Of a stretch of DNA of 64,000 bases, positions 8,181 to 16,503 are shown one piece after another. How positions within the stretch are numbered: position 1 is the first letter of the stretch; every line of letters begins with the position of its first letter. Source of the DNA: Rhodopseudomonas sp. AAP120 (GTDB lineage Bacteria; Pseudomonadota; Alphaproteobacteria; Rhizobiales; Xanthobacteraceae); the NCBI RefSeq assembly GCF_001295845.1, contig NZ_LJIC01000099.1, positions 1-64,000 on the forward strand. The letters run 5' to 3'. The position numbers and the translations under genes were made by a program. The notes under the pieces were generated by a model. That model did no database searches. It had not been told where the DNA came from and saw nothing but the letters and a program-made list of their open reading frames with translations.

Positions 8181-9143
8181 TTGGCTGCAGCCGATCGTCT
8201 CAGCACATTCCGCGACCGGCTCGAATTGCCGTTGATCGCGGCGCCGATGTTTCTGGTGTCGGGCGTCGATCTCGTCACGGCGGCCTGCGCGAGCGGCGTG
8301 ATCGGATCGTTTCCGACGGTGAATTGCCGCAGCACGGAACAACTCGAGGACTGGATCACTACGATCGAACAGCGCGCCCGCGCGCATGCGGACGCGATGG
8401 GACGGCGCGCCGCGCCGTGGTGCCCAAACCTCATCGTCCACCGCTCCAATGCCCGGCTGACCGACGATCTGGCGGTGCTGCTGGCGCACAAGCCGGAGAT
8501 CGTGATCACCAGTGTCGGCTCGCCCGAGCCGGTGATCAAGCCGCTGCATGACGCGGGCGCGATGGTGCTGGCCGACGTCGCGAGTATCCGCCATGCCGAG
8601 CGCGCGGCGGCCGCGGGCGCGGATGGTCTCGTGCTGCTGACAGCCGGTGCGGGCGGTCAGACCGGCTGGCTGACCCCGTTCGCCTTCGTTCGCGCGGTGC
8701 GCAAATTCTATGATGGCGTGATCGTGCTGGCTGGCGGAATTAGCGACGGCGTGGCATTGCGCGCAGCGACGACGCTCGGCTGTGATCTCGCCTATATGGG
8801 CACCAAGTTCATCGCCACGCAGGAGAGCCTCGCCGATCCGCGCTACAAGGCGATGGTGGTCGAGTCGTCCGCCGACGACATCCTGCTCACCAAGGCGTTC
8901 ACCGGACTACAGACCAATATGCTGCGGCCGTCCATCGTCGCGGCCGGCCTCGATCCGGACGATCTTCCGGAGCGGGGCGCGATCGATATCGGCAAGGACA
9001 TCGACGTCGGTGCGCGCGAGCAGCGTCCGAAGCGCTGGCGCGACATCTGGAGCGCGGGCCATTCAGCATCGGGGGTCGGCCGCGTCGTCACGGTCGCTGA
9101 GCTGGTGCAGCAAACCGTGGACGAATTTCGCTCGGCAGCCTGA
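8181..9143 (+). CDS. Nitronate monooxygenase / 2-nitropropane dioxygenase family protein
   Basis: 320-residue FMN-dependent TIM-barrel protein of the NPD family, which oxidises alkyl nitronates or related carbanion substrates. Family signatures are PLIAAPMFLVSG at the N-terminus, the phosphate-binding LLTAGAGGQTGWLTPFAFV and LAGGISDG, and YMGTKFIATQES. I chose the TTG at 8181 because it follows an AGGGAGA ribosome-binding site and starts the homologous region; no in-frame ATG lies nearby. The divergent acyl-CoA synthetase starts 112 bp away, so a role in degrading an unusual acid is possible. Confidence 0.85.
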   Translation: MAAADRLSTFRDRLELPLIAAPMFLVSGVDLVTAACASGVIGSFPTVNCRSTEQLEDWITTIEQRARAHADAMGRRAAPWCPNLIVHRSNARLTDDLAVLLAHKPEIVITSVGSPEPVIKPLHDAGAMVLADVASIRHAERAAAAGADGLVLLTAGAGGQTGWLTPFAFVRAVRKFYDGVIVLAGGISDGVALRAATTLGCDLAYMGTKFIATQESLADPRYKAMVVESSADDILLTKAFTGLQTNMLRPSIVAAGLDPDDLPERGAIDIGKDIDVGAREQRPKRWRDIWSAGHSASGVGRVVTVAELVQQTVDEFRSAA

Positions 9144-9216
9144 GCGCACGCGCGGGTCGACGGCCTCGCAGCCGCATGCCATATTTTGCCGCAACGAACA
9201 TCGGGGAGAATGCGCC

Positions 9217-10269
9217 ATGAAGAGTTTTCGCGTCACCGGCTTCGGCCAGCCGCTCAGCGAAGAAAACCGGCCGACGCCGGAATTGACCGGCACGCAGGTT
9301 CTGGTCCGCGTCAAGGCTGCCGGCGTCTGCCACAGCGATTTGCATATCTGGGAAGGCGGCTACGAACTCGGCCACGGCCGCAAGAAGCTGTCGCTTGCTG
9401 ATCGCGGCGTCGCGCTGCCGCTGACGATGGGCCACGAAACGGTCGGCGAGATCGTCGCGGCCGGGCCTGACGCCAAGGACGCAAAGATCGGCGAGGTCGC
9501 GCTGGTCTATCCGTGGATTGGCTGCGGCCAGTGCGCGGTATGCAAGGCCGGAGACGAGAACATGTGCCTGAAGCCGCGCTTCCTCGGCGTGTATTGCGAC
9601 GGTGGCTACTCCGACGAGCTGATCATGCCGCATCCGCGCTATCTGCTCAGCCTCGACGGCCTCGATCCGGTGACGGCGGCGCCTTATGCCTGCTCCGGCA
9701 TCACCACCTTCAGCGCGCTGAAGAAGCTTGAATTTTGCCTGGACGAGCCGATCGTGATCTTTGGTGCCGGCGGTCTCGGGCTGATGGCGCTGTCGCTGCT
9801 CAAGGCCATGGGCGGCAAGGGCGCCATCATGGTGGATATCGATGCGAGCAAGCGCGAGGCGGCCGAGAAGGCTGGCGCGCTTGCCTCCGTCGACGGCGCG
9901 GCGCCGGATGCGCTGGAGCAGATCATGGCAAAGGCCGGCATGCCGATCCGCGGCGCGCTGGATCTGGTCGGCAATGCGCAGACCGCGCAGCTGGGATTCG
10001 ATTGTCTCACCAAGGGCGGCAAGCTGGTGATCGTCGGCCTGTTCGGCGGCGGCGCGCCGTGGGCGCTGCCGTTCATTCCGATGAAGGCGATCACCATCCA
10101 GGGCAGCTATGTCGGCAATCTCGCGGAAACGCAGGAACTGCTCGATCTCGTGCGCGCCAAGAAGATCGCGCCGATTCCGGTGACGCCGCTGCCGTTGCCG
10201 AAGGCCAACGACGCGTTGCGCGATCTGCAGCAGGGCAAGCTGATCGGCCGCGCGGTGTTGACGCCTTAG
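9217..10269 (+). CDS. Zinc-dependent medium-chain alcohol dehydrogenase
   Basis: 350-residue MDR-family dehydrogenase. Catalytic zinc ligands are expected at Cys in AAGVCHSDLH and at the GHE motif (MGHETVGEI). The four structural-zinc cysteines lie in GCGQCAVCKAGDENMC. The Rossmann motif GAGGLG is in IVIFGAGGLGLMAL. A short insertion (YELGHGRKKLSLADRG) separates the catalytic cysteine from GHE. Substrate unknown. Strong GGGGAGA before the ATG. Its stop overlaps the stop of the convergent mobA gene by four bases. Confidence 0.92.
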   Translation: MKSFRVTGFGQPLSEENRPTPELTGTQVLVRVKAAGVCHSDLHIWEGGYELGHGRKKLSLADRGVALPLTMGHETVGEIVAAGPDAKDAKIGEVALVYPWIGCGQCAVCKAGDENMCLKPRFLGVYCDGGYSDELIMPHPRYLLSLDGLDPVTAAPYACSGITTFSALKKLEFCLDEPIVIFGAGGLGLMALSLLKAMGGKGAIMVDIDASKREAAEKAGALASVDGAAPDALEQIMAKAGMPIRGALDLVGNAQTAQLGFDCLTKGGKLVIVGLFGGGAPWALPFIPMKAITIQGSYVGNLAETQELLDLVRAKKIAPIPVTPLPLPKANDALRDLQQGKLIGRAVLTP

Positions 10270-10895
10270 TAATCGCTTCCGGAACGGGCGATCCGTTCGG
10301 CCTCGGCGACGTCTTCCGGCGTGTTGACGTTGAGGAAAGGATCGAACGGATCGGTCGGCCAATCGACCACCGCCCGCGCGTAGCAGGCGGTGAAGCGATC
10401 GACCTTGCGGATGTCGTCGGCGAGCAGCGCGCGGCGCAAATCGCCGCGCATGTCGAGCGGCCACAGCGCGACAATCGGATGCGTGCGGCCGGCCGATGCG
10501 GCGACGGCAATTTGAGCCTGCTGATCGATTCGCGCCTGATGCAGCCGGGCGACCAAATCGAGCGGCAGAAATGGACAATCCGCCGGCGCGCTCAGCATCC
10601 ACTGCGTTTCTGGATGATGCGCGTCGAGCCAGTCGAGCCCGGCGAGTACGCCGGCGAGCGGTCCCGGAAAATCCGCGACCGGATCGCTCACGACCGGCAG
10701 ACGGTACGCTGCGAACCGCGCCGGATCGCCATTGGCGTTGACCACGAGCCGCTCGCATTGCGGCGCCAACCGGACGATGACGCGCGCCAGCAGGCTGCGT
10801 CCGGCGATCTCCCGCAGCGCCTTGTCGCCGCCGCCCATACGCCGCGCCAAACCACCGGCGAGAATGACTGCGGACGTGGCGAGCGGGTCGGGCAT
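10266..10895 (-). CDS. mobA: Molybdenum cofactor guanylyltransferase MobA
   Basis: MobA transfers GMP from GTP to molybdopterin, making the MGD cofactor of bacterial molybdoenzymes. The 209-residue product has the nucleotidyltransferase signature VILAGGLARRMGGGDKAL at the N-terminus, DPVADFPGPLAGVLAGL, and SAPADCPFLPLDL with the metal-binding Asp. The end NVNTPEDVAEAERI is typical. I chose ATG 10895 rather than the upstream extension because homology starts there. It is convergent with the dehydrogenase and divergent from the TusA-like gene. Confidence 0.93.
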   Translation of the reverse strand: MPDPLATSAVILAGGLARRMGGGDKALREIAGRSLLARVIVRLAPQCERLVVNANGDPARFAAYRLPVVSDPVADFPGPLAGVLAGLDWLDAHHPETQWMLSAPADCPFLPLDLVARLHQARIDQQAQIAVAASAGRTHPIVALWPLDMRGDLRRALLADDIRKVDRFTACYARAVVDWPTDPFDPFLNVNTPEDVAEAERIARSGSDY

Positions 10896-11014
10896 TGGTG
10901 GTCTTTCGGCAAGTTTCGGCACGGCCGCGTCATAGCCCGCGGCGACGCATCTCGGCAATAAGGTGGAACACGGAACGATTGACGCGGTCGCCGAGCTTCG
11001 CCATCGTCGCGGCG

Positions 11015-11278
11015 ATGACCTCCATCGTGCTCGACCTCACGGGGCTGAAATGCCCGCTGCCGGCGTTGAAGACGCGCAAGGCATTGACCGATCTGGCCGT
11101 CGGTGCGCGGCTCGAAGTGCGTTGCACCGATCCGATGTCCCTCGTGGATATTCCGGTGCTGATTCAGCAGACCGGCGACCGTCTGGAAAGTACCACCCGC
11201 AGTGCCGCGTCGATCGTGTTCGTTATCGAGAAGATGCGCGCGGCCGGTGGGCGCGAAAGCGGTGCCGACGCCGATTGA
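11015..11278 (+). CDS. TusA-family sulfur carrier protein
   Basis: 87-residue cytoplasmic sulfur-relay protein. The family motif CPxP is seen at Cys13 (GLKCPLPALKTRKAL), where a persulfide is carried. DPMSLVDIPVLIQQTGD is the usual second half. Members deliver sulfur for tRNA thiolation, molybdenum cofactor synthesis or sulfur oxidation. Its position head-to-head with mobA would suit a molybdoenzyme role, but the sequence does not decide this. Confidence 0.9.
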   Translation: MTSIVLDLTGLKCPLPALKTRKALTDLAVGARLEVRCTDPMSLVDIPVLIQQTGDRLESTTRSAASIVFVIEKMRAAGGRESGADAD

Positions 11279-11420
11279 CGTGGCATTGAAGCTGCAACAC
11301 GCTGATGCGAATTCTATGCTGCACAGGCGGATTTGCCGCCATCGATGATGCTGATCTTTCCTCATGGGAACTAATTATCATCCGGAACAATTAGGTCTCG
11401 GTATGACCAAGGAGATTCTG

Positions 11421-11816
11421 ATGGCCCGGAAATACTCGAAAGGCGCGTCGGCTGATGTGGAGCGCGCAGTGAAGAAGAAAAATGCCGGCACACTGAAGAG
11501 CGGTCGCTCCGGCAAAACGGTGAAGAGCCGCAAGCAGGCGATCGCGATCGGTCTGTCCGAAGCCCGCGCCGAGGGCAAGAAGGTGCCGAGCAAGAAGTCG
11601 GCGAAAAAGTCCGGTAAGAAGGCGACAAAGAAAGCCGCCAAGAGCTCGACCAAGAAGACCACCAAATCGGCGACCAAGAAGGCTGCCAAGAGCTCGGCGA
11701 AGCGCAGCTCGAAGTCGCCCGGAAAATCGTCGAAAAAGACAGCGTCCGCGCGCAAATCATCCGGCCGGAAATCGACGAAGACGTCCGGAAAGAAGGCGTC
11801 GAAAAAGAAGTCGTGA
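11421..11816 (+). CDS. Lysine-rich DUF6496 protein, histone-H1-like tail
   Basis: 131 residues, 39 of them Lys. The first 55 residues (MARKYSKGAS, TLKSGRSGKTVKSRKQAIAIGLSEAR) match the small DUF6496 family. The remainder is a low-complexity tail of KKAAKSS/KKSGKK-like units resembling histone H1 and the AlgP/HctB-like bacterial proteins, so nucleic-acid binding is likely. The ATG at 11421 follows AAGGAG; an upstream in-frame ATG at 11403 is less well placed. It lies close to the ku/ligD repair genes, which may or may not be meaningful. Confidence 0.85.
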   Translation: MARKYSKGASADVERAVKKKNAGTLKSGRSGKTVKSRKQAIAIGLSEARAEGKKVPSKKSAKKSGKKATKKAAKSSTKKTTKSATKKAAKSSAKRSSKSPGKSSKKTASARKSSGRKSTKTSGKKASKKKS

Positions 11817-11930
11817 GGTCACCCCCTACGCATAGCATTTCGCGGCGTCGCGTAGCGGCGGACGGACTTTCTGCGGAGGCCACTCGGCGGCTGGAGAGAT
11901 GAACGGCGGCGCACCTCTTCGGCGCGCCTT

Positions 11931-11984
11931 GTCATCCGCGCCAAGATTCCGGGTTTGCGAGCTATGCTCGCACCCCGGAATGAC
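11931..11984. repeat. Dispersed repeat, family 3, short copy
   Basis: About 54 bp starting with GTCATCCGCG and ending CCCCGGAATGAC, with complementary blocks ATTCCGGGTTTGCGAG and CTCGCACCCCGGAAT. A longer member is at 56068-56217. It is located in the convergent gap between the DUF6496 gene and ku. Confidence 0.65.
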
Positions 11985-12065
11985 TCGTGGAGATTGAAGG
12001 CCACACCGCCACGCTGGGCAGCCGCAGGTGGCGAGCCGTCAGACCTCAGCGCCGAGCTGCGGCAC

Positions 12066-12947
12066 TCAGCTTGCCTTGCGGGCTCGCGCCGCAGAGCGGT
12101 GTGCCTTCTTGCCGGCGCGCCCGCCGCCGCGTGATGAAGCGCGTCGTGCGGCTGGTTTGCCGCCCTTCTTACTGCCGAGGCTCTGGCGCAGGGCCTCCAT
12201 GAGGTCGACGACGTTGTCGGACTTCTCTTCCGGCTCCGGCAGCTTGATCGATTTGCCGGCAGCCTTGCGCTTCACCAGGGCCTTCAAAGCCGTTTCATAG
12301 TCGTCCTTGAATTTCGACGGATCGAAATGCGCCGCCTTGGTATCGAGGATGTGGCCGGCGAGTTCGACCATGTCCTTGGAGATCTTCGGGCTCTTGATAT
12401 CGTCGAAATATTCATCGGCATCGCGCAGCTCGTAAGGATAGCGCAGCGTGGTGGCGAGCAGGCCCTTGCCGAGCGGTTCGATCGCCAACACGTGCTCACG
12501 ATTGGTCAGCACGATCCGCGCCAGGGCGACGCGCCCTTTGTCCTTCATCGCGTCGCGGATCACCGCAAAAGCATCGATTGCAGCTTTGCCTTCCGGCACG
12601 ATGTAATAAGGGTGGTTGAGGTAGCGCTTGTCTATTTCGTCGGCCGGCACGAAGCTGTCGATGTCGATAGTGTGGGTGCTCTCGATCTGCACGGCTTCGA
12701 GCTCCTCCTTCTCGATTTCGACGTACTTGCCCTTACGCACTTCATAGCCGCGGCCCTTCTGGTCCTTCTCGACGACCTCGCCGGTCTCCTCATCGATCAT
12801 CTGTTGTTTGAGCCGGTTACCGGTCTCGGTGTTGATCATGTGGAAGCGGGTCTTCTCGACGCTGGTCGAGGCAGGGTAGAGCGCGACCGGGCAGGTGACG
12901 AGGGACAGCTTGAGCGAGCCCTTCCAGTAGGCGCGGCGCGGGGCCAT
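12066..12947 (-). CDS. ku: Non-homologous end-joining protein Ku
   Basis: 293-residue bacterial Ku, a homodimer that encircles DNA ends and recruits LigD. It begins MAPRRAYWKGSLKLSLVTCPVALYPA, the standard start, followed by the family stretches FHMINTETGNRLKQQMID and GKYVEIEKEELE, and AHFDPSKFKDDYETALKALV. The last ~40 residues are a basic Arg/Lys/Ala/Ser-rich tail, as in many proteobacterial Ku proteins, probably for extra DNA or LigD contact. It is divergent from ligD across a 120-bp region that holds back-to-back EcfG-type promoters. Confidence 0.97.
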   Translation of the reverse strand: MAPRRAYWKGSLKLSLVTCPVALYPASTSVEKTRFHMINTETGNRLKQQMIDEETGEVVEKDQKGRGYEVRKGKYVEIEKEELEAVQIESTHTIDIDSFVPADEIDKRYLNHPYYIVPEGKAAIDAFAVIRDAMKDKGRVALARIVLTNREHVLAIEPLGKGLLATTLRYPYELRDADEYFDDIKSPKISKDMVELAGHILDTKAAHFDPSKFKDDYETALKALVKRKAAGKSIKLPEPEEKSDNVVDLMEALRQSLGSKKGGKPAARRASSRGGGRAGKKAHRSAARARKAS

Positions 12948-13001
12948 GATGCTCTCCGAGGCGGGAATGCGGGACGGGCGATGACCAGCTAGAGACGGTC
13001 G

Positions 13002-13026
13002 GGAACTTCAACCGAACGCTAGGGTT
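13002..13026 (+). promoter_or_regulatory. Candidate EcfG-type promoter of ligD
   Basis: GGAAC (13002-13006), 16 bases, then GGTT (13023-13026). The alphaproteobacterial general-stress sigma factor EcfG recognises GGAAC-N16/17-CGTT, so this matches eight of nine bases. It lies 41 bp before the ligD ATG and overlaps the ku promoter candidate on the other strand. Confidence 0.55.
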
Positions 13027-13034
13027 TTGGTTCC
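13010..13034 (-). promoter_or_regulatory. Candidate EcfG-type promoter of ku
   Basis: On the minus strand GGAAC (13034-13030), 16 bases, then GGTT (13013-13010): eight of nine consensus bases. It lies about 60 bp upstream of the ku ATG. Together with the ligD candidate it makes a nearly symmetric divergent promoter. Confidence 0.55.
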
Positions 13035-13067
13035 GCATTCGCAAGTCGCGTCGATCCGGAGATCACC

Positions 13068-15791
13068 ATGGCAGCCAACAAGAACCTCGCGCTGTATCGC
13101 AAGAAACGCGACTTCGAGCAGACGGCGGAGCCGTCGGGCGACGTCGCGGTCGCGCCGTCGCAGCGGCGCCGTTTCGTGATTCAGAAGCACGATGCCACGC
13201 GGCTGCACTACGATCTCCGCCTCGAGTACGATGGGGTGTTCAAGTCTTGGGCCGTGACCAAAGGTCCGTCGCTCGATCCTCACGATAAGCGCCTCGCCAT
13301 CGAGGTCGAGGATCATCCGCTCGATTATGGCGATTTCGAAGGGACGATTCCGGAAGGGCAGTATGGCGGCGGCACGGTGCTGCTGTGGGACCGCGGCTTT
13401 TGGGATTGCGACGATCCGGAGCGCGGCTTCAAGAAAGGCGATCTGAAGTTCACGCTAGAGGGCGAGAAGCTCCATGGCAGCTGGGTGTTGGTGCGGATGC
13501 GCCACGACCGCAGCGGCGGCAAGCGCACCAACTGGCTGCTGATCAAGCATCGCGACGAGTACGCGCAGGACGGCAACGGCGAAAGCGTGCTGGACGAGGA
13601 CCGCTCGGTCGCCTCCGGCCGCGCGATGGAGCAGATCGCGGAGGGCAAGGGACGTGCGCCAAAGCCGTTCATGACCGGCAAGGCCGCGCGGGTGAAGGCC
13701 GACGCAGTGTGGGATTCGAACAAGGGGCTGGCGGCAGACGCGCGTCCCACGAACGGCACCGGCAGATCCAAAGCGAAGCCGGCGCCGGCGAAGAAGGCTG
13801 CAAGGAAGGCGGCAAAGCGCGCTGCCGCCAAGCGTACCTCGATGCCGGATTTCGTGCCGCCGCAACTCTGTGTCTCGGTCGATCGACCGCCGGGCGGGGA
13901 AGGCTGGGGGCACGAGATCAAATTCGACGGCTATCGGATGCAGCTGCGCGTTGCGGATGGCGAGGCGCGGCTCTTGACGCGCAAGGGGCTGGATTGGACT
14001 GCGAAGTTCAAGGCGATTGCCGAGGAAGCCGCCGAGCTGCCGGACGCGCTGATCGACACCGAGATCGTCGCGCTCGATCACCACGGCCATCCAGACTTTG
14101 CCGCGCTGCAGGCGGCGTTGTCCGATGGCGACACCAGCAATCTGATCTGCTTCGCCTTCGATGTACTTTATGCGGAGGGCGAGGATCTACGCGGCCTGCC
14201 GCTCAGCGAACGCAAGGCGAGACTGGCGGCGCTGCTCAAGGCGGCACGCGGCCGACGCAAGGAAGGTCTGATCCGCTACGTCGATCATTTCGAGACCGGC
14301 GGTGATGCGATCCTGCAATCGGCCTGCAAGTTGTCGCTCGAAGGCATCGTCTCCAAGAAGCTCGACGCGCCGTATCGCTCCGGGCGCAGCGAAAGCTGGA
14401 CCAAGGCGAAGTGCCGGGCTGGCCACGAGGTGGTGATCGGCGGTTGGAAGACCACCGCGGGGAAATTTCGCTCGCTGATGGTCGGCGTGCATCGGCAGGG
14501 CCAGCTCGCTTATGTCGGCATCGTGGGGACCGGCTATGGCCAGGACGTGGTCAAGCGCATCCTGCCGGAGCTGAAGGCGCGGGAGAGCAACAACAATCCG
14601 TTCACCGGCACTAACGCGCCGCGCAAGACCCGCGACGTGCATTGGGTGACGCCGGAGCTTGTGGCCGAAATCGAATTCGCCGGCTTCACCGGTGCTGGCA
14701 TGGTGCGGCAGGCCGCCTTCAAGGGCCTGCGCGCCGATAAGCCGGCCTCGGAGGTCGAGGCCGAAGTACCCGCCAACGTCGAAATCGCCGAGCCCAAGCC
14801 GAAAGGCACGTCGGCCAAGGCCGCGAAGGCGGCTGCGAAACGGAAACCGACGCCCGCCGCCGCCAAGCGGGCCCCAGCACCAAAAGGCCGCGCGGAGGTG
14901 ATGGGCGTCGTCATCTCCAAGCCCGAGAAGGAGCTATGGCCGGCCAGCAAAATCGGCGGAGCGATCACCAAGGCCGATCTCGCCGGTTATTACGAAGCCG
15001 TTGGCGACTGGATGATCGGCCACATCAAAGGTCGGCCGTGTTCGATCGTGCGGGCTCCGGACGGCATCAATGGCGAGCATTTCTTCCAGCGTCATGCGAT
15101 GCCCGGCATGTCGAATCTGATCGAACTCGCGAAAGTCTCGGGCGATCGCAAACCCTATGTCCAGATCGATCGCGTCGAAGGATTGATCGCCGCCGCGCAG
15201 ATCGGCGGCCTGGAGTTGCACCCGTGGAATTGCGCGCCGGATCGCTATGACGTGCCCGGCCGGCTGGTGTTCGATCTCGACCCGGCTCCGGAGGTCGGAT
15301 TCGACGAGGTGATTGGCGCGGCGCGAGAAATGAAGGAGAGGCTGGAAGTGCTCGGGCTGTCGACGTTCTGCAAGAGCACGGGCGGCAAGGGGCTCCACGT
15401 GGTGGTGCCACTGACGCCGAAGGACGATGTCGATTGGAAGCAGGCCAAGACGTTTGCCCAGACGGTGTGCGCGCAGATGGCCGACGACAGCCCGGATCGC
15501 TATCTGCTGAACATGTCCAAGAAGCAGCGCGAGGGACGAATCTTCCTCGATTACTTGCGCAACGACCGCATGTCGACGGCAGTGGCGCCGCTGTCGCCCC
15601 GGGCGCGAGAAGGCGCCACGGTGTCGATGCCGCTCACCTGGACGCAGGTGAAATCCGGGCTGGATCCGAAGCGCTACACGGTTGAGACCGTACCGGCTCT
15701 GCTGCGCAAGACCAAGGCGTGGGCGGACTATGACAAAGCCGAAACCCCGCTGAAGCCGGCGATCAAATCGCTGGCTTCGAGCGGGGGCTGA
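13068..15791 (+). CDS. ligD: ATP-dependent DNA ligase LigD (multifunctional NHEJ enzyme)
   Basis: 907 residues, domain order phosphoesterase-ligase-polymerase. Residues ~1-180 are the 3'-phosphoesterase ([33 protein letters not shown]). After a basic linker, ~260-560 is the ATP-dependent ligase, with nucleophile Lys285 in [10 protein letters not shown] and the downstream [19 protein letters not shown] second Lys/Ala/Pro-rich linker leads to the primase-polymerase domain (~620-900) with metal-binding Asp736 and Asp738 in [10 protein letters not shown] and the [13 protein letters not shown] motif. It repairs double-strand breaks together with Ku, encoded divergently 120 bp away. Confidence 0.97.
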   Translation: MAANKNLALYRKKRDFEQTAEPSGDVAVAPSQRRRFVIQKHDATRLHYDLRLEYDGVFKSWAVTKGPSLDPHDKRLAIEVEDHPLDYGDFEGTIPEGQYGGGTVLLWDRGFWDCDDPERGFKKGDLKFTLEGEKLHGSWVLVRMRHDRSGGKRTNWLLIKHRDEYAQDGNGESVLDEDRSVASGRAMEQIAEGKGRAPKPFMTGKAARVKADAVWDSNKGLAADARPTNGTGRSKAKPAPAKKAARKAAKRAAAKRTSMPDFVPPQLCVSVDRPPGGEGWGHEIKFDGYRMQLRVADGEARLLTRKGLDWTAKFKAIAEEAAELPDALIDTEIVALDHHGHPDFAALQAALSDGDTSNLICFAFDVLYAEGEDLRGLPLSERKARLAALLKAARGRRKEGLIRYVDHFETGGDAILQSACKLSLEGIVSKKLDAPYRSGRSESWTKAKCRAGHEVVIGGWKTTAGKFRSLMVGVHRQGQLAYVGIVGTGYGQDVVKRILPELKARESNNNPFTGTNAPRKTRDVHWVTPELVAEIEFAGFTGAGMVRQAAFKGLRADKPASEVEAEVPANVEIAEPKPKGTSAKAAKAAAKRKPTPAAAKRAPAPKGRAEVMGVVISKPEKELWPASKIGGAITKADLAGYYEAVGDWMIGHIKGRPCSIVRAPDGINGEHFFQRHAMPGMSNLIELAKVSGDRKPYVQIDRVEGLIAAAQIGGLELHPWNCAPDRYDVPGRLVFDLDPAPEVGFDEVIGAAREMKERLEVLGLSTFCKSTGGKGLHVVVPLTPKDDVDWKQAKTFAQTVCAQMADDSPDRYLLNMSKKQREGRIFLDYLRNDRMSTAVAPLSPRAREGATVSMPLTWTQVKSGLDPKRYTVETVPALLRKTKAWADYDKAETPLKPAIKSLASSGG

Positions 15792-15807
15792 CGTTGGAGA
15801 ACGGCGT

Positions 15808-15972
15808 TTAGATCTTGCCGAGCAGCAGCAGGATCACCAGGATGATGATCACCAGACCGAGGCCGCCGCCGCCGTAATAACCGGTGCCGTAGAACGGGCC
15901 GCCGCCGATGCCGCTGAAGCCGCCCAGCAGTGCGATGATCAGAATGATCAGGATGATTGTGCCGATAGACAT
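15808..15972 (-). CDS. DUF3309 small hydrophobic membrane peptide
   Basis: 54 residues beginning MSIGTIILIILIIALLGG and ending LVIIILVILLLLGKI: two hydrophobic segments separated by a Gly/Tyr-rich loop (GIGGGPFYGTGYYGGGG). This is the layout of DUF3309. An in-frame longer version exists upstream but AGGAGAG precedes this ATG. Inner-membrane location expected; function unknown. It is convergent with ligD and has an EcfG-type promoter candidate upstream. Confidence 0.85.
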   Translation of the reverse strand: MSIGTIILIILIIALLGGFSGIGGGPFYGTGYYGGGGLGLVIIILVILLLLGKI

Positions 15973-16025
15973 CTCGCTCTCCTTGTCGCGACGGACCGCC
16001 CGAATGCTCCGCCTGTCGCAGCAGA

Positions 16026-16050
16026 AACCCGCGGCGAGGGTGAAGGTTCC
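16026..16050 (-). promoter_or_regulatory. Candidate EcfG-type promoter of the DUF3309 gene
   Basis: Minus strand GGAAC (16050-16046), 16 bases, GGTT (16029-16026), the same eight-of-nine match as at ku/ligD. It lies 54 bp upstream of the DUF3309 ATG. Confidence 0.5.
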
Positions 16051-16147
16051 GATGACTGAACCCAAGCGTGTGCACTGCGCCCTGTTATTTCTTCGTAGCT
16101 CGCCTACATGACCAAGGTTAGTTAGTCCGGACGGAAGGAAGCCCGCG

Positions 16148-16459
16148 ATGTCAGCTCCGCTTGTCGTATCGATCCCACACAGGCTCGGCCGCGAGGAGGC
16201 GATCCGCCGCCTGCGCGCAGGGCTCAGCCGTGCGGCCGTGTCGGTGCCGATCATGAAAGTGGACCACGAGCACTGGGACGGCGACCGAATGATGTTCAGG
16301 GTGCGGGCGCTCGGGCAGGTCGCCGCGGGCCAGGTCGATGTCGCGGACGATCACGTCGTGGTCGAGGTTCGGCTGCCGTGGCTGCTGCAGAAGTTCGCCG
16401 ACGTCGCTCAGCGGGCCATCAAGGATCGCGGCCACCTGCTGCTCGAAAAGAAGAGGTAG
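16148..16459 (+). CDS. Polyhydroxyalkanoic acid system family protein
   Basis: 103-residue protein. The pattern VSIPHRLGREEAIRRLRAGL, then VDHEHWDGDRMMFRVRALGQVAAGQVDV and VRLPWLLQKFADVAQRAIKDRGHLLLEKK, is that of the small PHA-granule-associated system family. Role in granule formation is inferred from the family only. ATG start after GGAAGGAAG. It is convergent with treY and probably transcribed alone. Confidence 0.8.
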   Translation: MSAPLVVSIPHRLGREEAIRRLRAGLSRAAVSVPIMKVDHEHWDGDRMMFRVRALGQVAAGQVDVADDHVVVEVRLPWLLQKFADVAQRAIKDRGHLLLEKKR

Positions 16460-16503
16460 CGGACACGCTCTGCAGGCTGCACCTTTGCTGCGCAGCCGCG
16501 ACC

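Noticed and set aside
10930-11127. 65-residue minus-strand frame between mobA and the TusA-like gene
   Set aside because: Mostly overlaps the TusA-like gene; the non-overlapping part (NRSVFHLIAEMRRRGL) is intriguing but I cannot recognise it or find a ribosome-binding site.
11362-11400. GGAAC half-sites upstream of the DUF6496 gene as an EcfG promoter
   Set aside because: Two GGAAC motifs occur but neither has CGTT-like sequence 16-17 bases downstream, so I did not list it.
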